A stretch of 14,639 bases of DNA from Caldifarciminota bacterium (lineage in GTDB: Bacteria > Hydrothermota > Tepidihabitantia > Tepidihabitantales > Tepidihabitantaceae). The stretch is from assembly GCA_016935295.1 (NCBI GenBank), contig JAFGRF010000320.1, positions 1 to 14,639 of the forward strand, given 5' to 3'. This document shows positions 1-7,666 of this stretch, one piece after another. A program made the translations under genes and the position numbers. The notes under the pieces were generated by a model. It saw nothing but the letters and a program-made list of their open reading frames with translations, had not been told where the DNA came from and searched no databases. The stretch's first letter is position 1. Each line of letters starts with the position of its first letter.

Positions 1-1
1 C

Positions 2-163
2 GAGACGGTAATCGGAGTGCTCGACGTGGCCTACGAAATCACGAGCCGCGTGCATGCCCAGCAGGAACTGCTCCGCCGCCGCGAATACGCGGAGAGACTG
101 CTGAACGAGCAGGCCCAGACCCTGCGCAGGGCACAGGAAGAACTCAGTCGTTGGACCCGGTAG
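2..163 (+). CDS. C-terminal end of a PAS-type sensor protein (5' partial)
   Basis: An open frame enters from the left edge and gives 53 residues before a TAG at 161-163. It begins ETVIGVLDVAYEITSRVHAQ and continues as a charged helical tail rich in Gln, Glu, Leu and Arg. The first part matches the usual end of a PAS fold (the strand 'xxGvlDvayDIT' followed by 'r..aeeeL'), and the tail looks like the coiled-coil linker that follows PAS domains in sensor kinases and diguanylate cyclases. Here the protein simply stops after the coiled coil, so PAS would be its last domain. The ligand, the rest of the domains and the output cannot be seen. The next gene starts inside or just after it on the same strand, so the two may be co-transcribed. 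Confidence 0.62.
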   Translation, partial: ETVIGVLDVAYEITSRVHAQQELLRRREYAERLLNEQAQTLRRAQEELSRWTR

Positions 164-1968
164 AAACAACGGCAAGGCTGGGGCGAACGGCCGGTCGTTC
201 CGGCACCAAGGCGCGCGGGCAGCCGCCGGCAGCGCGGAGACTCCAGCCCTTGAACCAGCTGGCTTCGCGGTACTCTCTGCCGTTGATTCTGCTGTTCATG
301 GTCGGAGCTCTCGCACTGCGTGCCGCCGATCTTCGGGCCGACCCGCCTCCGGACCTTAGCTGGAGCACCGGGCCGTATACGGACGAAGCGCTCGTCACCT
401 ACTCTGCACGCAACCTCGTGCTGTACGGGCATTGGCAGACGGACGACTTCCTTCCGCTCGTAGTGTACCCTCTGGTCAACTACGCGATGGTGCTGGTCTT
501 CAAGGTTCTGGACTTCGGGTTCATCCAGTTGAAGCTGCTCTCGCTGGTGGCTGGTGTGCTGTCCGTTCTGGTCATCTACCTGCTCGTCAAGGAAGACTCA
601 GGCCACTTGGCCGGGCTGCTTGCCGGGCTGTTGCTCGCCACGTCTTTCTCGCTGACGATGTACAGCCGGCTGGGGTTGGTCGAAACCGTGCAGATTCTCT
701 TCCTGCTGGCAACCGGTCTCTTCTACGTCCGCGGGCTGAGAAGGCCTCTAGAGATGGGTCTCGCCGGGTTTCTGGGCGCATCCTCGTTTCTGCTCGTCAA
801 GGCATCCGCAGCTTTTGTGGCACCGGCACTCATCGGGGCCGGCGTGTGGGAACTGGTCCTCGCTCGCAGAAACCGCGCCTCGTTCCAGACCATGCTCCGG
901 GCCATCAAATGGGGAGTCATCGGCGTCGGCATCGCCGCCTGTGTCTGGTTCGTCGCCGTCTACCTGCCCTACCGCACGAACTATTTCCAGTACATACTGC
1001 GCCACTCGCTGTCGTCTCCCATGGGCCACCCCCACGGAGTCATTGGCTACCTGGCGAACACGTTCTCCGTCGGCCTCGAGACAGGCCTGCTGTCACGCCT
1101 CGCCTGGCCGGCGGCAATCGGGTTCCTCACACTGCCGGTGATCGCGGTCGGCCGCAAACCTGTATTCCGCTATCTCGGCCTGTGGTTTCTAATCGCCGTA
1201 TTGATGCTCGGGTCCATGAACTACCGGCCAGACCGATACGAACTCGTGCTGGTGCCGGTGCTGCTTGCCAGCTGTGCGGCTGCGCTTGGCCGCTTCCTCG
1301 ATGATGGCACCATCGTCCCCGCCCTGAAGCCAACCATACTCAAGACGGCCTTGTATTCCCTGTGGCTTTGGCCACTCTTCGCCCAGGCAGTCGTCTATAC
1401 GGACTACCTGTGGGGTCGGATACGGACCGCTTCCGACCCGGGCATAACTGGTCTTACCCTTCCCGTCGCTCTCGCGATAGGCTTCGCGGGCTACGCGCTG
1501 GTCAGGCACTTCAGGCAGGAAATCGCCCTCAGGCCGCTGCTGGCACGGACTCTCTTGGCACTGGCAGTCATCGCGCTGACCCTGCGGATGGACTTCGGGC
1601 AGTTCTCCAACTGGTACAGAAACCGGACTCACGATATCGTAACCTGTTGCAGAGACATGGCGTCCATATTGCCGAACGATGCGGTCCTGGCCGGAGGATG
1701 GGCACCGATATTGCTGTCGTGTTCGCGCAAGCGAGCTCTTGCGATAACTGACTGGGCGAACATCGACGACCCAATACACAGACACGGCGTCACGCATCTG
1801 GTGACGACCGAAGGCGGCTTCGACGGGGAGCTGTTCTGGAATCTCTACCCCCAATTGATGAGTCGGCCGATGGATGTGCTGCGGGGACAGATTGGGAACA
1901 TCGTCCTCTACCTGTACGTGCTGCCAGAGGCTGACGAACAACCGCCAGAGACAGAACCGGGCAGCTAG
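151..1968 (+). CDS. GT-C fold membrane glycosyltransferase (GT39/ArnT-like)
   Basis: This protein of about 605 residues is dominated by hydrophobic segments, with a soluble C-terminal part of about 110 residues. After the first membrane span comes a periplasmic loop with GPYTDEALVTYSARN, the acidic 'DE' loop motif of GT-C enzymes that use polyprenyl-phosphate sugars. MYSRLGLVE near the third or fourth span matches the second conserved Arg/Glu loop of ArnT/PMT-like proteins. The likely role is transfer of a sugar from a lipid-linked donor to a glycan, lipid or protein on the outer face of the inner membrane; donor and acceptor cannot be told from sequence. The TTG at 151 overlaps the sensor gene by 13 bases and has AGGAAG at 135-140 upstream. 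An in-frame TTG at 250, just before the first span and preceded by GGAG, is a good alternative and would remove a 33-residue Arg/Pro-rich tail. The gene ends exactly where the convergent OmpA gene ends. Confidence 0.83.
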   Translation: MDPVETTARLGRTAGRSGTKARGQPPAARRLQPLNQLASRYSLPLILLFMVGALALRAADLRADPPPDLSWSTGPYTDEALVTYSARNLVLYGHWQTDDFLPLVVYPLVNYAMVLVFKVLDFGFIQLKLLSLVAGVLSVLVIYLLVKEDSGHLAGLLAGLLLATSFSLTMYSRLGLVETVQILFLLATGLFYVRGLRRPLEMGLAGFLGASSFLLVKASAAFVAPALIGAGVWELVLARRNRASFQTMLRAIKWGVIGVGIAACVWFVAVYLPYRTNYFQYILRHSLSSPMGHPHGVIGYLANTFSVGLETGLLSRLAWPAAIGFLTLPVIAVGRKPVFRYLGLWFLIAVLMLGSMNYRPDRYELVLVPVLLASCAAALGRFLDDGTIVPALKPTILKTALYSLWLWPLFAQAVVYTDYLWGRIRTASDPGITGLTLPVALAIGFAGYALVRHFRQEIALRPLLARTLLALAVIALTLRMDFGQFSNWYRNRTHDIVTCCRDMASILPNDAVLAGGWAPILLSCSRKRALAITDWANIDDPIHRHGVTHLVTTEGGFDGELFWNLYPQLMSRPMDVLRGQIGNIVLYLYVLPEADEQPPETEPGS

Positions 1969-1983
1969 CTACTGCTGTCCGGT
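1956..1983. terminator. Stem-loop between convergent genes, stops in the loop
   Basis: CCGGGCAGC (1957-1965) pairs with GCTGTCCGG (1974-1982), and A1956 pairs with T1983. This gives a 10-bp stem with one G-U wobble in the + transcript (a C-A mismatch in the - transcript). The 8-base loop TAGCTACT holds the + strand stop (1966-1968) and the complement of the - strand stop (1969-1971). No T-run follows on the + side; the - side continues TTCTGTCTCT. It may act as a shared terminator or RNA 3'-end structure. The pairing is visible; the function is inferred. Confidence 0.45.
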
Positions 1984-3729
1984 GATGCGGAATTCGGTCC
2001 GCCGGTTCTTGGCCATGCCCTCTGCGGTAATGTTCGGCGCGACAGGCTGCGTGTCGGCGTAGCCGTGGGCTGCAAGCCGCTCCGGCGGGATTCCCCACTT
2101 GACGACGAGGTACTGCCTCACCGCTTCAGCCCGCGCCTCGGATAGCTCCCAGTTGGACGGAAACTGGCTCGTCGAGATCTCGCGCGGGTCGGTGTGACCG
2201 GCCAGTTCAACCGTGATGCCGGGGTTGGCTCGTAGAATCTCGCCGGCTCGAGCCAGCACCGAGTCGAACTGAGGCAGGAGGTCGGCCTTGCCCGTCTCGA
2301 AGTTCACGCCCTGCAGCACGATTGTCTGGTGACGCTTGACCAGGTAGAAGTCCCTGTTCGCAATCCGCCCCGGCTCAACCTTCAGCGTGCACGTCTGCGC
2401 GACATAGTCATCGGTCGGTCCGGACGCGGTCAGGCGGTACTGACCTGCCGGAAGGCTGCGTAGAACGTAGCTCCCGAGTGTCGAGTCGGCTCGCGTGCTG
2501 CCCTGTACCGCACCTCCATACGTGAGGCTGCCGCCGATTGGCTTGCGCGTGGCAGCATCGGCAACGACGCCGGTGATGGCGCCGTAGGTCAGCGGGCTGA
2601 GGGCGATCACCACGGTCTGCTCGTGGTCGCCGACGATGTACATCGAGTCCACCCTTGGCAGATAGTCGGTCCGGTTGGTGTAGATGACGAGATCACCAGC
2701 CGGCAGCCGCGTCAGCCTCAACTCGCCAGTCATCCCGGTCTGACCCTCGTAGGAACTGACTCCGGTTGTGGTCACGTCGGCCGCAATCGGGAGCATGTTG
2801 CTCCCATCGACGACCTTCAGTCGGAGGCTCCCTGCCCCTCTGGGGGAGAGCACCGCGTTCAGTCCAATCCGGTGCGCCATACCAAGCTTGCCATAGGGAG
2901 TCATGGCGTAGTCCAGACCAAACGAACCAACGTGGACGCCCAGACCGGCGGTCAGCCCACTGGCCAACCCCAGGGTGCCGATGTCTTCCGGGCCAACCCG
3001 ATACCCCAGCCGAACCGCGAATTCTGGTACCGGCAGGTACTCAGCGCCAACACGGAACGACATCGAATTCTCCACGGGCATGACGACGTCGACCAGAGCA
3101 TTGACTGGACCGAACGTCACGCTGCCGCCGACTCCCGCTTCGATCGGCATGTGTTCAGTACCTTGACCGTACAGCGCTGTGCCAAGGTTGCGCACAACAG
3201 CACCGAGCCCCAGGAAAGGCCGCGGTTGGCACGCGAATCCGATATCGACCGCTCCTCCGTAGCCGTCCGACGCATACAGACTCTGGTAGCAGCCCTTCAC
3301 CGCCGCACCAACGTAGTAGTCACGAGCCACAGCGAGCCCGTATCCGGCAGACACCGTTCCGTTCCACGTGCGGAAGGTATCACCGGGCATGTTGAGGGAA
3401 TCCCATAACTCGATCCCAGGTTCGCCGCTGTACATCAGCCCGAACCCGAACGCACCTTGACCCGAAGGCAACGCCGCGTGGGCTACCTCGTCCCTGATGC
3501 CGGCGAACCACTCGTGGTGAACAAGCGCAAAACGGCTGGCCAGCACCCGGCCCAGCCCGGCCGGGTTCCAGTAGATAGCGCCGGCGTCGTCGACTGCGCC
3601 GATGCCGGCACCACCCATTGCGGCGAAGCGCGGACCTTGGTCAATGGCGAGCACTGGCATGACCGAGGTACCCGGCTGCCCGAATCCGACAATACCCAGA
3701 AGGACGACGATACTAACGAAGCTACCCAT
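1969..3729 (-). CDS. PorV/PorQ-like barrel fused to an OmpA peptidoglycan-binding domain
   Basis: 586 residues. A hydrophobic signal-like N-terminus (residues 1-22) leads into a PorV/PorQ (UPF0164)-like outer-membrane barrel, recognised from RFAAMGGAGIGAVDDAGAIYWNPAGL (residues 34-59, quoted in two halves: RFAAMGGAGIGAV and DDAGAIYWNPAGL) and many alternating Gly/aromatic strands to about residue 300. Two small beta-sandwich segments follow; the second (ITGVVADAATRKPIGG) is of the carboxypeptidase-regulatory type. The last ~120 residues are an OmpA domain: VNFETGKADLLPQFD, AGHTD (Asp514) and LSEAR (Arg533). These Asp and Arg positions correspond to the residues that bind diaminopimelate in OmpA family members. 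The likely role is an outer-membrane protein tethering the membrane to peptidoglycan. The ATG at 3727-3729 has GGGAG six bases upstream. There is no clear partner gene beside it. The barrel assignment is by resemblance; the OmpA domain is firm. Confidence 0.88.
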   Translation of the reverse strand: MGSFVSIVVLLGIVGFGQPGTSVMPVLAIDQGPRFAAMGGAGIGAVDDAGAIYWNPAGLGRVLASRFALVHHEWFAGIRDEVAHAALPSGQGAFGFGLMYSGEPGIELWDSLNMPGDTFRTWNGTVSAGYGLAVARDYYVGAAVKGCYQSLYASDGYGGAVDIGFACQPRPFLGLGAVVRNLGTALYGQGTEHMPIEAGVGGSVTFGPVNALVDVVMPVENSMSFRVGAEYLPVPEFAVRLGYRVGPEDIGTLGLASGLTAGLGVHVGSFGLDYAMTPYGKLGMAHRIGLNAVLSPRGAGSLRLKVVDGSNMLPIAADVTTTGVSSYEGQTGMTGELRLTRLPAGDLVIYTNRTDYLPRVDSMYIVGDHEQTVVIALSPLTYGAITGVVADAATRKPIGGSLTYGGAVQGSTRADSTLGSYVLRSLPAGQYRLTASGPTDDYVAQTCTLKVEPGRIANRDFYLVKRHQTIVLQGVNFETGKADLLPQFDSVLARAGEILRANPGITVELAGHTDPREISTSQFPSNWELSEARAEAVRQYLVVKWGIPPERLAAHGYADTQPVAPNITAEGMAKNRRTEFRITGQQ

Positions 3730-3984
3730 GTTCTACTCCCTTTTCACAACTAGCTTCTTCCGAATTCGATCGGTGGTTCCTTGATGTACGCAATCAGGCA
3801 CGCAGTGGGACGTCCCGAACGCGATAGCACGTCCGTGGTCACTTTTTCGACCCCAAAAGCGATGTGCACGCGGGCCCAGCCCCGTGGCAGGCCAAACGGG
3901 GTATCGACACAGCCGAGGACGCAGGCCAGTCCAGATCGGGTCTGCCCGGAGTGCCGGGCAGATGCTTGAGGAGGCAATCGACCC

Positions 3985-4272
3985 AACAGCCCTCTGGGCA
4001 GTCCTCCGAATGACTCTCCCCACACCTCGGCGGGTGGCTTTCCCGGCTATCTACTGAGCAATCCCCGGGGCATTCCGGGGAACAACCCATCGAGAAGCTG
4101 TCCCGGCAGGTCTCCCGACAGCCTTCCCCATAGCTCGCCGAATGGCCGGGCGGATTGCCCTCCCCGTGATTCTCCGCATAGCCGTCCGGGTAGCCCTCCG
4201 GATTGCTCTCCGGATTGCCTCGGGAATTGCCCTCCGGGCAATCTCCCGAAGGACTCACTGAACAGCCAGGGG
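3985..4272. repeat. Degenerate 12-base tandem array, 24 units in register
   Basis: Reading the + strand in steps of 12 from 3985 gives 24 consecutive units with consensus RRY-RRC-YCT-CCG, for example GGTAGCCCTCCG (4189), GATTGCTCTCCG (4201) and AATTGCCCTCCG (4225). Position 6 is a pyrimidine in 23 of 24 units, position 3 in 22, and positions 10 and 11 are C in about 17-18. A further unit-like block, GGCAATCGACCC, sits at 3973. No insertion or deletion breaks the register over 288 bases despite strong divergence between units. On the minus strand one frame reads as four-residue repeats of the type PEGN, PEGY, PEGC; on the + strand one reads as SP-x-x repeats. I do not recognise the family. Confidence 0.85.
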
Positions 4273-4405
4273 GACGGGATAGGGGAAATTCTGGAAGGGT
4301 AGATAGTGAATTGAAAAAGCAGGAGTTAGCGGATATCGAGGCCCGATTCGAGAGGGACATATAAGAAACTGGGGTGGCGCGGCAGATCGCCGTGCGGGCC
4401 GGAAG

Positions 4406-4428
4406 GCGCGTCCTCATCGAGGACGCGC
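4406..4428 (-). terminator. Perfect 10-bp stem-loop directly after the secreted-protein stop
   Basis: GCGCGTCCTC (4406-4415) and GAGGACGCGC (4419-4428) are exact inverted repeats around a three-base ATC loop. The stem starts at the base after the TGA (4429-4431) of the large secreted protein on the minus strand. No T-run follows on that strand, so it is not a textbook intrinsic terminator. It could stabilise the mRNA 3' end or pause transcription ahead of the repeat array. Confidence 0.5.
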
Positions 4429-7400
4429 TCACTCTCTACCTCCTGTGACCACCAGTCGCTTGTGGAGTCGCTCAGTGTTGCCGTCGTGCACGAAGTCGAG
4501 CACGTACTCATATGTCCCGGGCGCTACGCGCCGACCGTTGTCGTTGGCCGCATCCCATGGCTCGAAGTGGACGCCGGCCGATCGGTCTTGTGACTTCAGA
4601 ATCTGACAGACCCGCCCGCCCGCCCGGGTGTAGACCGTCAGACTGACCTTCCCGTCAGCAGGAAGGCCAATCACGAACGTGGTATTTCCGCCGAATGGAT
4701 TCGGGAAGTTGTGGACCGAGAAAGCCGGCACCAAGTTGAGATTCAAGAGCGCCGTGTCGGCAACCAGCGAGTCGTTCCCGAGGTGCCCGGCTATGACAAA
4801 GATCTTCTGGACAAATGGCCCAGTGTCGCCTGCGAGTCCGGACGGTGTCATCACCTCAAGCGAGAACCGACTTGTCTCGCCCGGCACCACGTGTCCAAGA
4901 TCAGGTATGCCGTCGGCGTCGGTGTCGGTCAGATCGTTCGCGCCCGTGACATCACATAGCCGGGCCGTCCAGCCGGCGGGCGCTGCCGGCCTGGCCACCT
5001 CGACGATTCCTCCGGTATCCCCTTCGATCAAGGCACAGAACTGGTACGTCTTGCCCTGACCTGTCTCAAGCTGGTCCGTCTGGTCCGGTTCGATGTGCAG
5101 CAACTGCTCGAATACGCGTACCGTAGAGGCAGCCTTGTCGTTGGCGCGATTCGCGTCGCTGGAGAGCATCGTGGAACAACTAACGGCCCAGGTCCCCGAA
5201 ACCGCCACCCATGCTGGAAACGCCAGTTCCACGGTCGAGTCGGGATACAGCATCCGCGCCTCATTGGCCGTGCGGCTGTAGTTCGCGCCAATGCGGAACC
5301 GGACGTCAAAGAAGCGCTCCACCCTGTTCCCGTAGTTCCTGATTCGTGCCCTCGGAATCACTGTGTCGCCGGAAGACACCGTGCCGGTCGGCGCCAGAAT
5401 CGCGACCGCGCCGACGTCGTGCTCGGGCGGTCCCAGCACGGTCAACGTATCGCCAATGGTGTCGTTGTGCGGATCCTGATCCCCGACCAATGCGGTGTAG
5501 CAGGTGATGAAGACCGGGCCGACCGGCTCTGCGGTCCAGGACGGAAATACGATCGTATCTGACAGCCCTGCAACAAGCGTCTCCTGCACCGTCACGGAGT
5601 AGCCGGCGCCCAGTTTCATCGTGACCGGGAACCCGGCTGCAGTTCGACCGAGGTTACGCACGACAACGCTCGGCAGATGAACCGTCCCTGAATCCACCGT
5701 CCCTGCCGGCGCCAGCAGCTTGATGGGAGCAACATCAAGATCGAACACCCGACGCACGCGCACGGAGTCAACCAACGTGTCATTCCCCGGGTTCTCGTCG
5801 CTACTCAGAGTGGTGAAGCAGACTATCGTCTGGGTTCCGACTGGGCCGGCATTCCAGACCGGGAAACGCAGGGTGTCGGCCGCACCGGCAGCGAGAGTAT
5901 CGTTCAGCGTCTGGCTATAGCTGCTGCCAATCATGATGGTCGTCGGGAATGCGGCGCTCTGCTTCCCGAAGTTCCTCACCACTACTGCCGGTGTCACCTG
6001 TACACCCGAGTCCACGATCCCGGACGGGACGAGGATGGCCGCAGGGCCGACATCCTGCATCAACGGTTGGCCATAGTCGACACGCACCTCAAACAGCATC
6101 GGGAGCGAGGCCGGGTTCTGGTACGCGAGACCCGACCGGTACTGCATGTACCTCGAGTTCATGGAATCAGGCACGGTATCACCGTTCGCAAGTGCATACC
6201 AGCCGCTCCACGTCGGATCGGGTGTCGCCATCGCGCCGGTTCTGACCGCGACCTGGACTGAGGAACCTCCGGGCGTCGAGTCATCCCACGTTACAGCGTG
6301 CCAGTTGGTCGTGGCGCCGCCATCGAAGACGGAGGACACGCAGTTCTCCCGATAGGATCGGTCGTAGATGTTGCCAATCGGCCTGGCCATGCCATGGTGG
6401 CCGGAGTAGCATGGGAGTTCCGTGGTCTCGGTCCAGTCAGGACCCCAGAGCACTTTGGCGGTTGTACTCGGCCTGAAATCGTCGAAGTAGATGTCAACGT
6501 TGCCATCGCCGTCAAAATCCGCGACCCGCCCCCCAGTTGAGTTCATGGAAAGCGTGCCAACCGTGTCCGACTTCGAGTCACTGAAGTAGGGAGACGAACC
6601 CGTGTTGTAGTAGATGATAGGCTTGAACTGCGATGGCGAGTAGTAGGAACCGCGGAAGAAGAGCAGGTCGAGCAGATCGTCCTGGTTGAAGTCGTAGGCG
6701 GCACTGCCGCCGAAGCACCGGTTCGTATTGAGCACCGTTCGCCTGTCGAAGGCGAAGCCCGAATCTGAACCCCAATAGACCCATGTCTGCGTGATGTTGT
6801 TGTGTCCGGTGTACACGATGTCGAGCCAGTCGTTATGATCCAAGTCAGCAACGGTTATTCCCTGAGCGTTGAAGCCGCCGCCGGCCGAGTAGTCCAGCCA
6901 CTCGATGCGATACGTCCGATTTGGCCCGAAGTAGAATATCGGTTGTTGCGAGTGATAACTCGTGCAACAGCCAAGCAAATCAAAATACCCATCCTTGTCC
7001 AGGTCGGCGACGACCCAATTGTGCCCGGTTTCTGCACCAAGGTTGATCTGGGTGGTGTTCGACTGCGAGTAGCCGGAACTGCTACCCCAGTAGATGTAGC
7101 TAGTTCCATCCTCCGATGCAAAGACCAGATCGAGATAGCCGTCACGGTCGAGGTCGGCCGTGGCCACGGCTTCTGAGTTGCTCACGGGCAGCAACGTGGT
7201 TTTCTGCGGGTCAGGACCGGCGACGGTACCCCAGTAGATTGTCCCGCAGGCACGAGCACGCCAGCCCATGTGTATAAGGTCGGGGTATCCGTCGTAGTTC
7301 AGGTCAGAAATGTCACATGCGGCACCGCCCGGAACCGGATAGGACCGGGAGCGGCTCGGAGCGAATCCCGAGGAGTCACCGAAGTAGACGTAGACATGGG

Positions 7401-7623
7401 AACCGTAGCCCTCGGAACACACGAGGTCCATCCAGCCATCGTTGTTCAGGTCGAACCGGGGAACGAACTCGACTGTCCCGCCGAAACGGAATGAGGCGAG
7501 GAGGTTGCTCTCGAGTTGGCCGTCGGCGAAGTCGCCCTGGGATGTCTCCCTCCACGTCAACGCTGGCGTCAGCCCGACAAGGCACGCCAAGGCAAGTGGT
7601 AACGCGGCAGCCACTGATCTCAT
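4429..7623 (-). CDS. Secreted FG-GAP beta-propeller/CARDB protein with type IX-like sorting domain
   Basis: A protein of about 1064 residues beginning MRSVAAALPLALACLVG, a clear Sec signal peptide. Seven FG-GAP/VCBS-type blades follow, each with a calcium-loop-like motif: DLNNDGWMD, DLNYDGYPD, DLDRDGYLD, DLDKDGYFD, DLDHNDWLD, DFNQDDLLD and DFDGDGNVD, spaced 50-60 residues apart, which fits one seven-bladed propeller. A beta-sandwich region (about 430-520) precedes three CARDB-like repeats of about 100 residues, each opening DVGPAAILVPSG, DVAPIKLLAPAG or DVGAVAILAPTG. The last ~90 residues (NFPNPFGGNTTFVIGLP ... APGTYEYVL) are the FlgD-Ig/Por-secretion C-terminal domain. The likely role is an extracellular or surface adhesion or matrix protein; there is no catalytic motif. 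I chose the ATG at 7621-7623 over the GTG at 7630-7632 because the signal peptide then starts normally. There is no Shine-Dalgarno sequence, and the promoter sits so close that the mRNA is nearly leaderless. Confidence 0.9.
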   Translation of the reverse strand: MRSVAAALPLALACLVGLTPALTWRETSQGDFADGQLESNLLASFRFGGTVEFVPRFDLNNDGWMDLVCSEGYGSHVYVYFGDSSGFAPSRSRSYPVPGGAACDISDLNYDGYPDLIHMGWRARACGTIYWGTVAGPDPQKTTLLPVSNSEAVATADLDRDGYLDLVFASEDGTSYIYWGSSSGYSQSNTTQINLGAETGHNWVVADLDKDGYFDLLGCCTSYHSQQPIFYFGPNRTYRIEWLDYSAGGGFNAQGITVADLDHNDWLDIVYTGHNNITQTWVYWGSDSGFAFDRRTVLNTNRCFGGSAAYDFNQDDLLDLLFFRGSYYSPSQFKPIIYYNTGSSPYFSDSKSDTVGTLSMNSTGGRVADFDGDGNVDIYFDDFRPSTTAKVLWGPDWTETTELPCYSGHHGMARPIGNIYDRSYRENCVSSVFDGGATTNWHAVTWDDSTPGGSSVQVAVRTGAMATPDPTWSGWYALANGDTVPDSMNSRYMQYRSGLAYQNPASLPMLFEVRVDYGQPLMQDVGPAAILVPSGIVDSGVQVTPAVVVRNFGKQSAAFPTTIMIGSSYSQTLNDTLAAGAADTLRFPVWNAGPVGTQTIVCFTTLSSDENPGNDTLVDSVRVRRVFDLDVAPIKLLAPAGTVDSGTVHLPSVVVRNLGRTAAGFPVTMKLGAGYSVTVQETLVAGLSDTIVFPSWTAEPVGPVFITCYTALVGDQDPHNDTIGDTLTVLGPPEHDVGAVAILAPTGTVSSGDTVIPRARIRNYGNRVERFFDVRFRIGANYSRTANEARMLYPDSTVELAFPAWVAVSGTWAVSCSTMLSSDANRANDKAASTVRVFEQLLHIEPDQTDQLETGQGKTYQFCALIEGDTGGIVEVARPAAPAGWTARLCDVTGANDLTDTDADGIPDLGHVVPGETSRFSLEVMTPSGLAGDTGPFVQKIFVIAGHLGNDSLVADTALLNLNLVPAFSVHNFPNPFGGNTTFVIGLPADGKVSLTVYTRAGGRVCQILKSQDRSAGVHFEPWDAANDNGRRVAPGTYEYVLDFVHDGNTERLHKRLVVTGGRE

Positions 7624-7638
7624 GCTGCCCACAGGTGG

Positions 7639-7666
7639 ATTCTAGGTAGAGCTAGACCAGTGTCAA
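7639..7666 (-). promoter_or_regulatory. Sigma70-like promoter of the secreted propeller gene
   Basis: On the minus strand TTGACA (7661-7666) and TAGAAT (7639-7644) are separated by 16 bases: a perfect -35 and a five-of-six -10. The -35 overlaps the stop codon (7663-7665) of the preceding permease gene. The predicted start of transcription is near 7632, only about eight bases before the ATG. Confidence 0.68.

Larger units (their letters stand above)
3730..4428. other. Gene-poor interval containing a 12-base repeat array
   Basis: About 700 bases lie between the start of the OmpA-family gene and the end of the secreted propeller gene. Bases 3985-4272 are a 12-base tandem array and 4406-4428 a perfect stem-loop, both listed separately. 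Bases 3730-3984 hold the OmpA leader; no clear promoter was found there, the best being TTGCGT plus TCGAAT 18 bases apart on the minus strand, which is weak. Bases 4273-4405 show nothing recognisable. Several frames are open through the array, but only because its unit is a multiple of three and GC-rich. No tRNA-like structure was seen. Confidence 0.7.

Noticed and set aside
432..1304. Alternative + frame of 290 codons within the glycosyltransferase gene
   Set aside because: Arg/Pro/Gly-rich frame-shifted shadow; the chosen frame has continuous membrane segments and family motifs.
2623..3408. Long + strand frame of 261 codons opposite the OmpA-family gene
   Set aside because: Antisense shadow in GC-rich DNA; the opposite strand has clear domains, signal peptide and ribosome site.
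3750..4025. Minus-strand frame of 91 codons just before the OmpA-family gene, ending in protein-like sequence (TTDVLSRSGRPTACLIAY)
   Set aside because: Its first part is low-complexity repeat-edge sequence, it matches no family I know, and no ribosome site precedes it.
3985..4272. The array as a CRISPR
   Set aside because: Units are contiguous 12-mers with no spacers and no cas genes nearby.
4311..4364. Short + strand frame LKKQELADIEARFERDI that reads like an amphipathic helix
   Set aside because: Only 17 codons with no upstream coding continuation in frame (the array frame stops at 4300-4302); too short to support.
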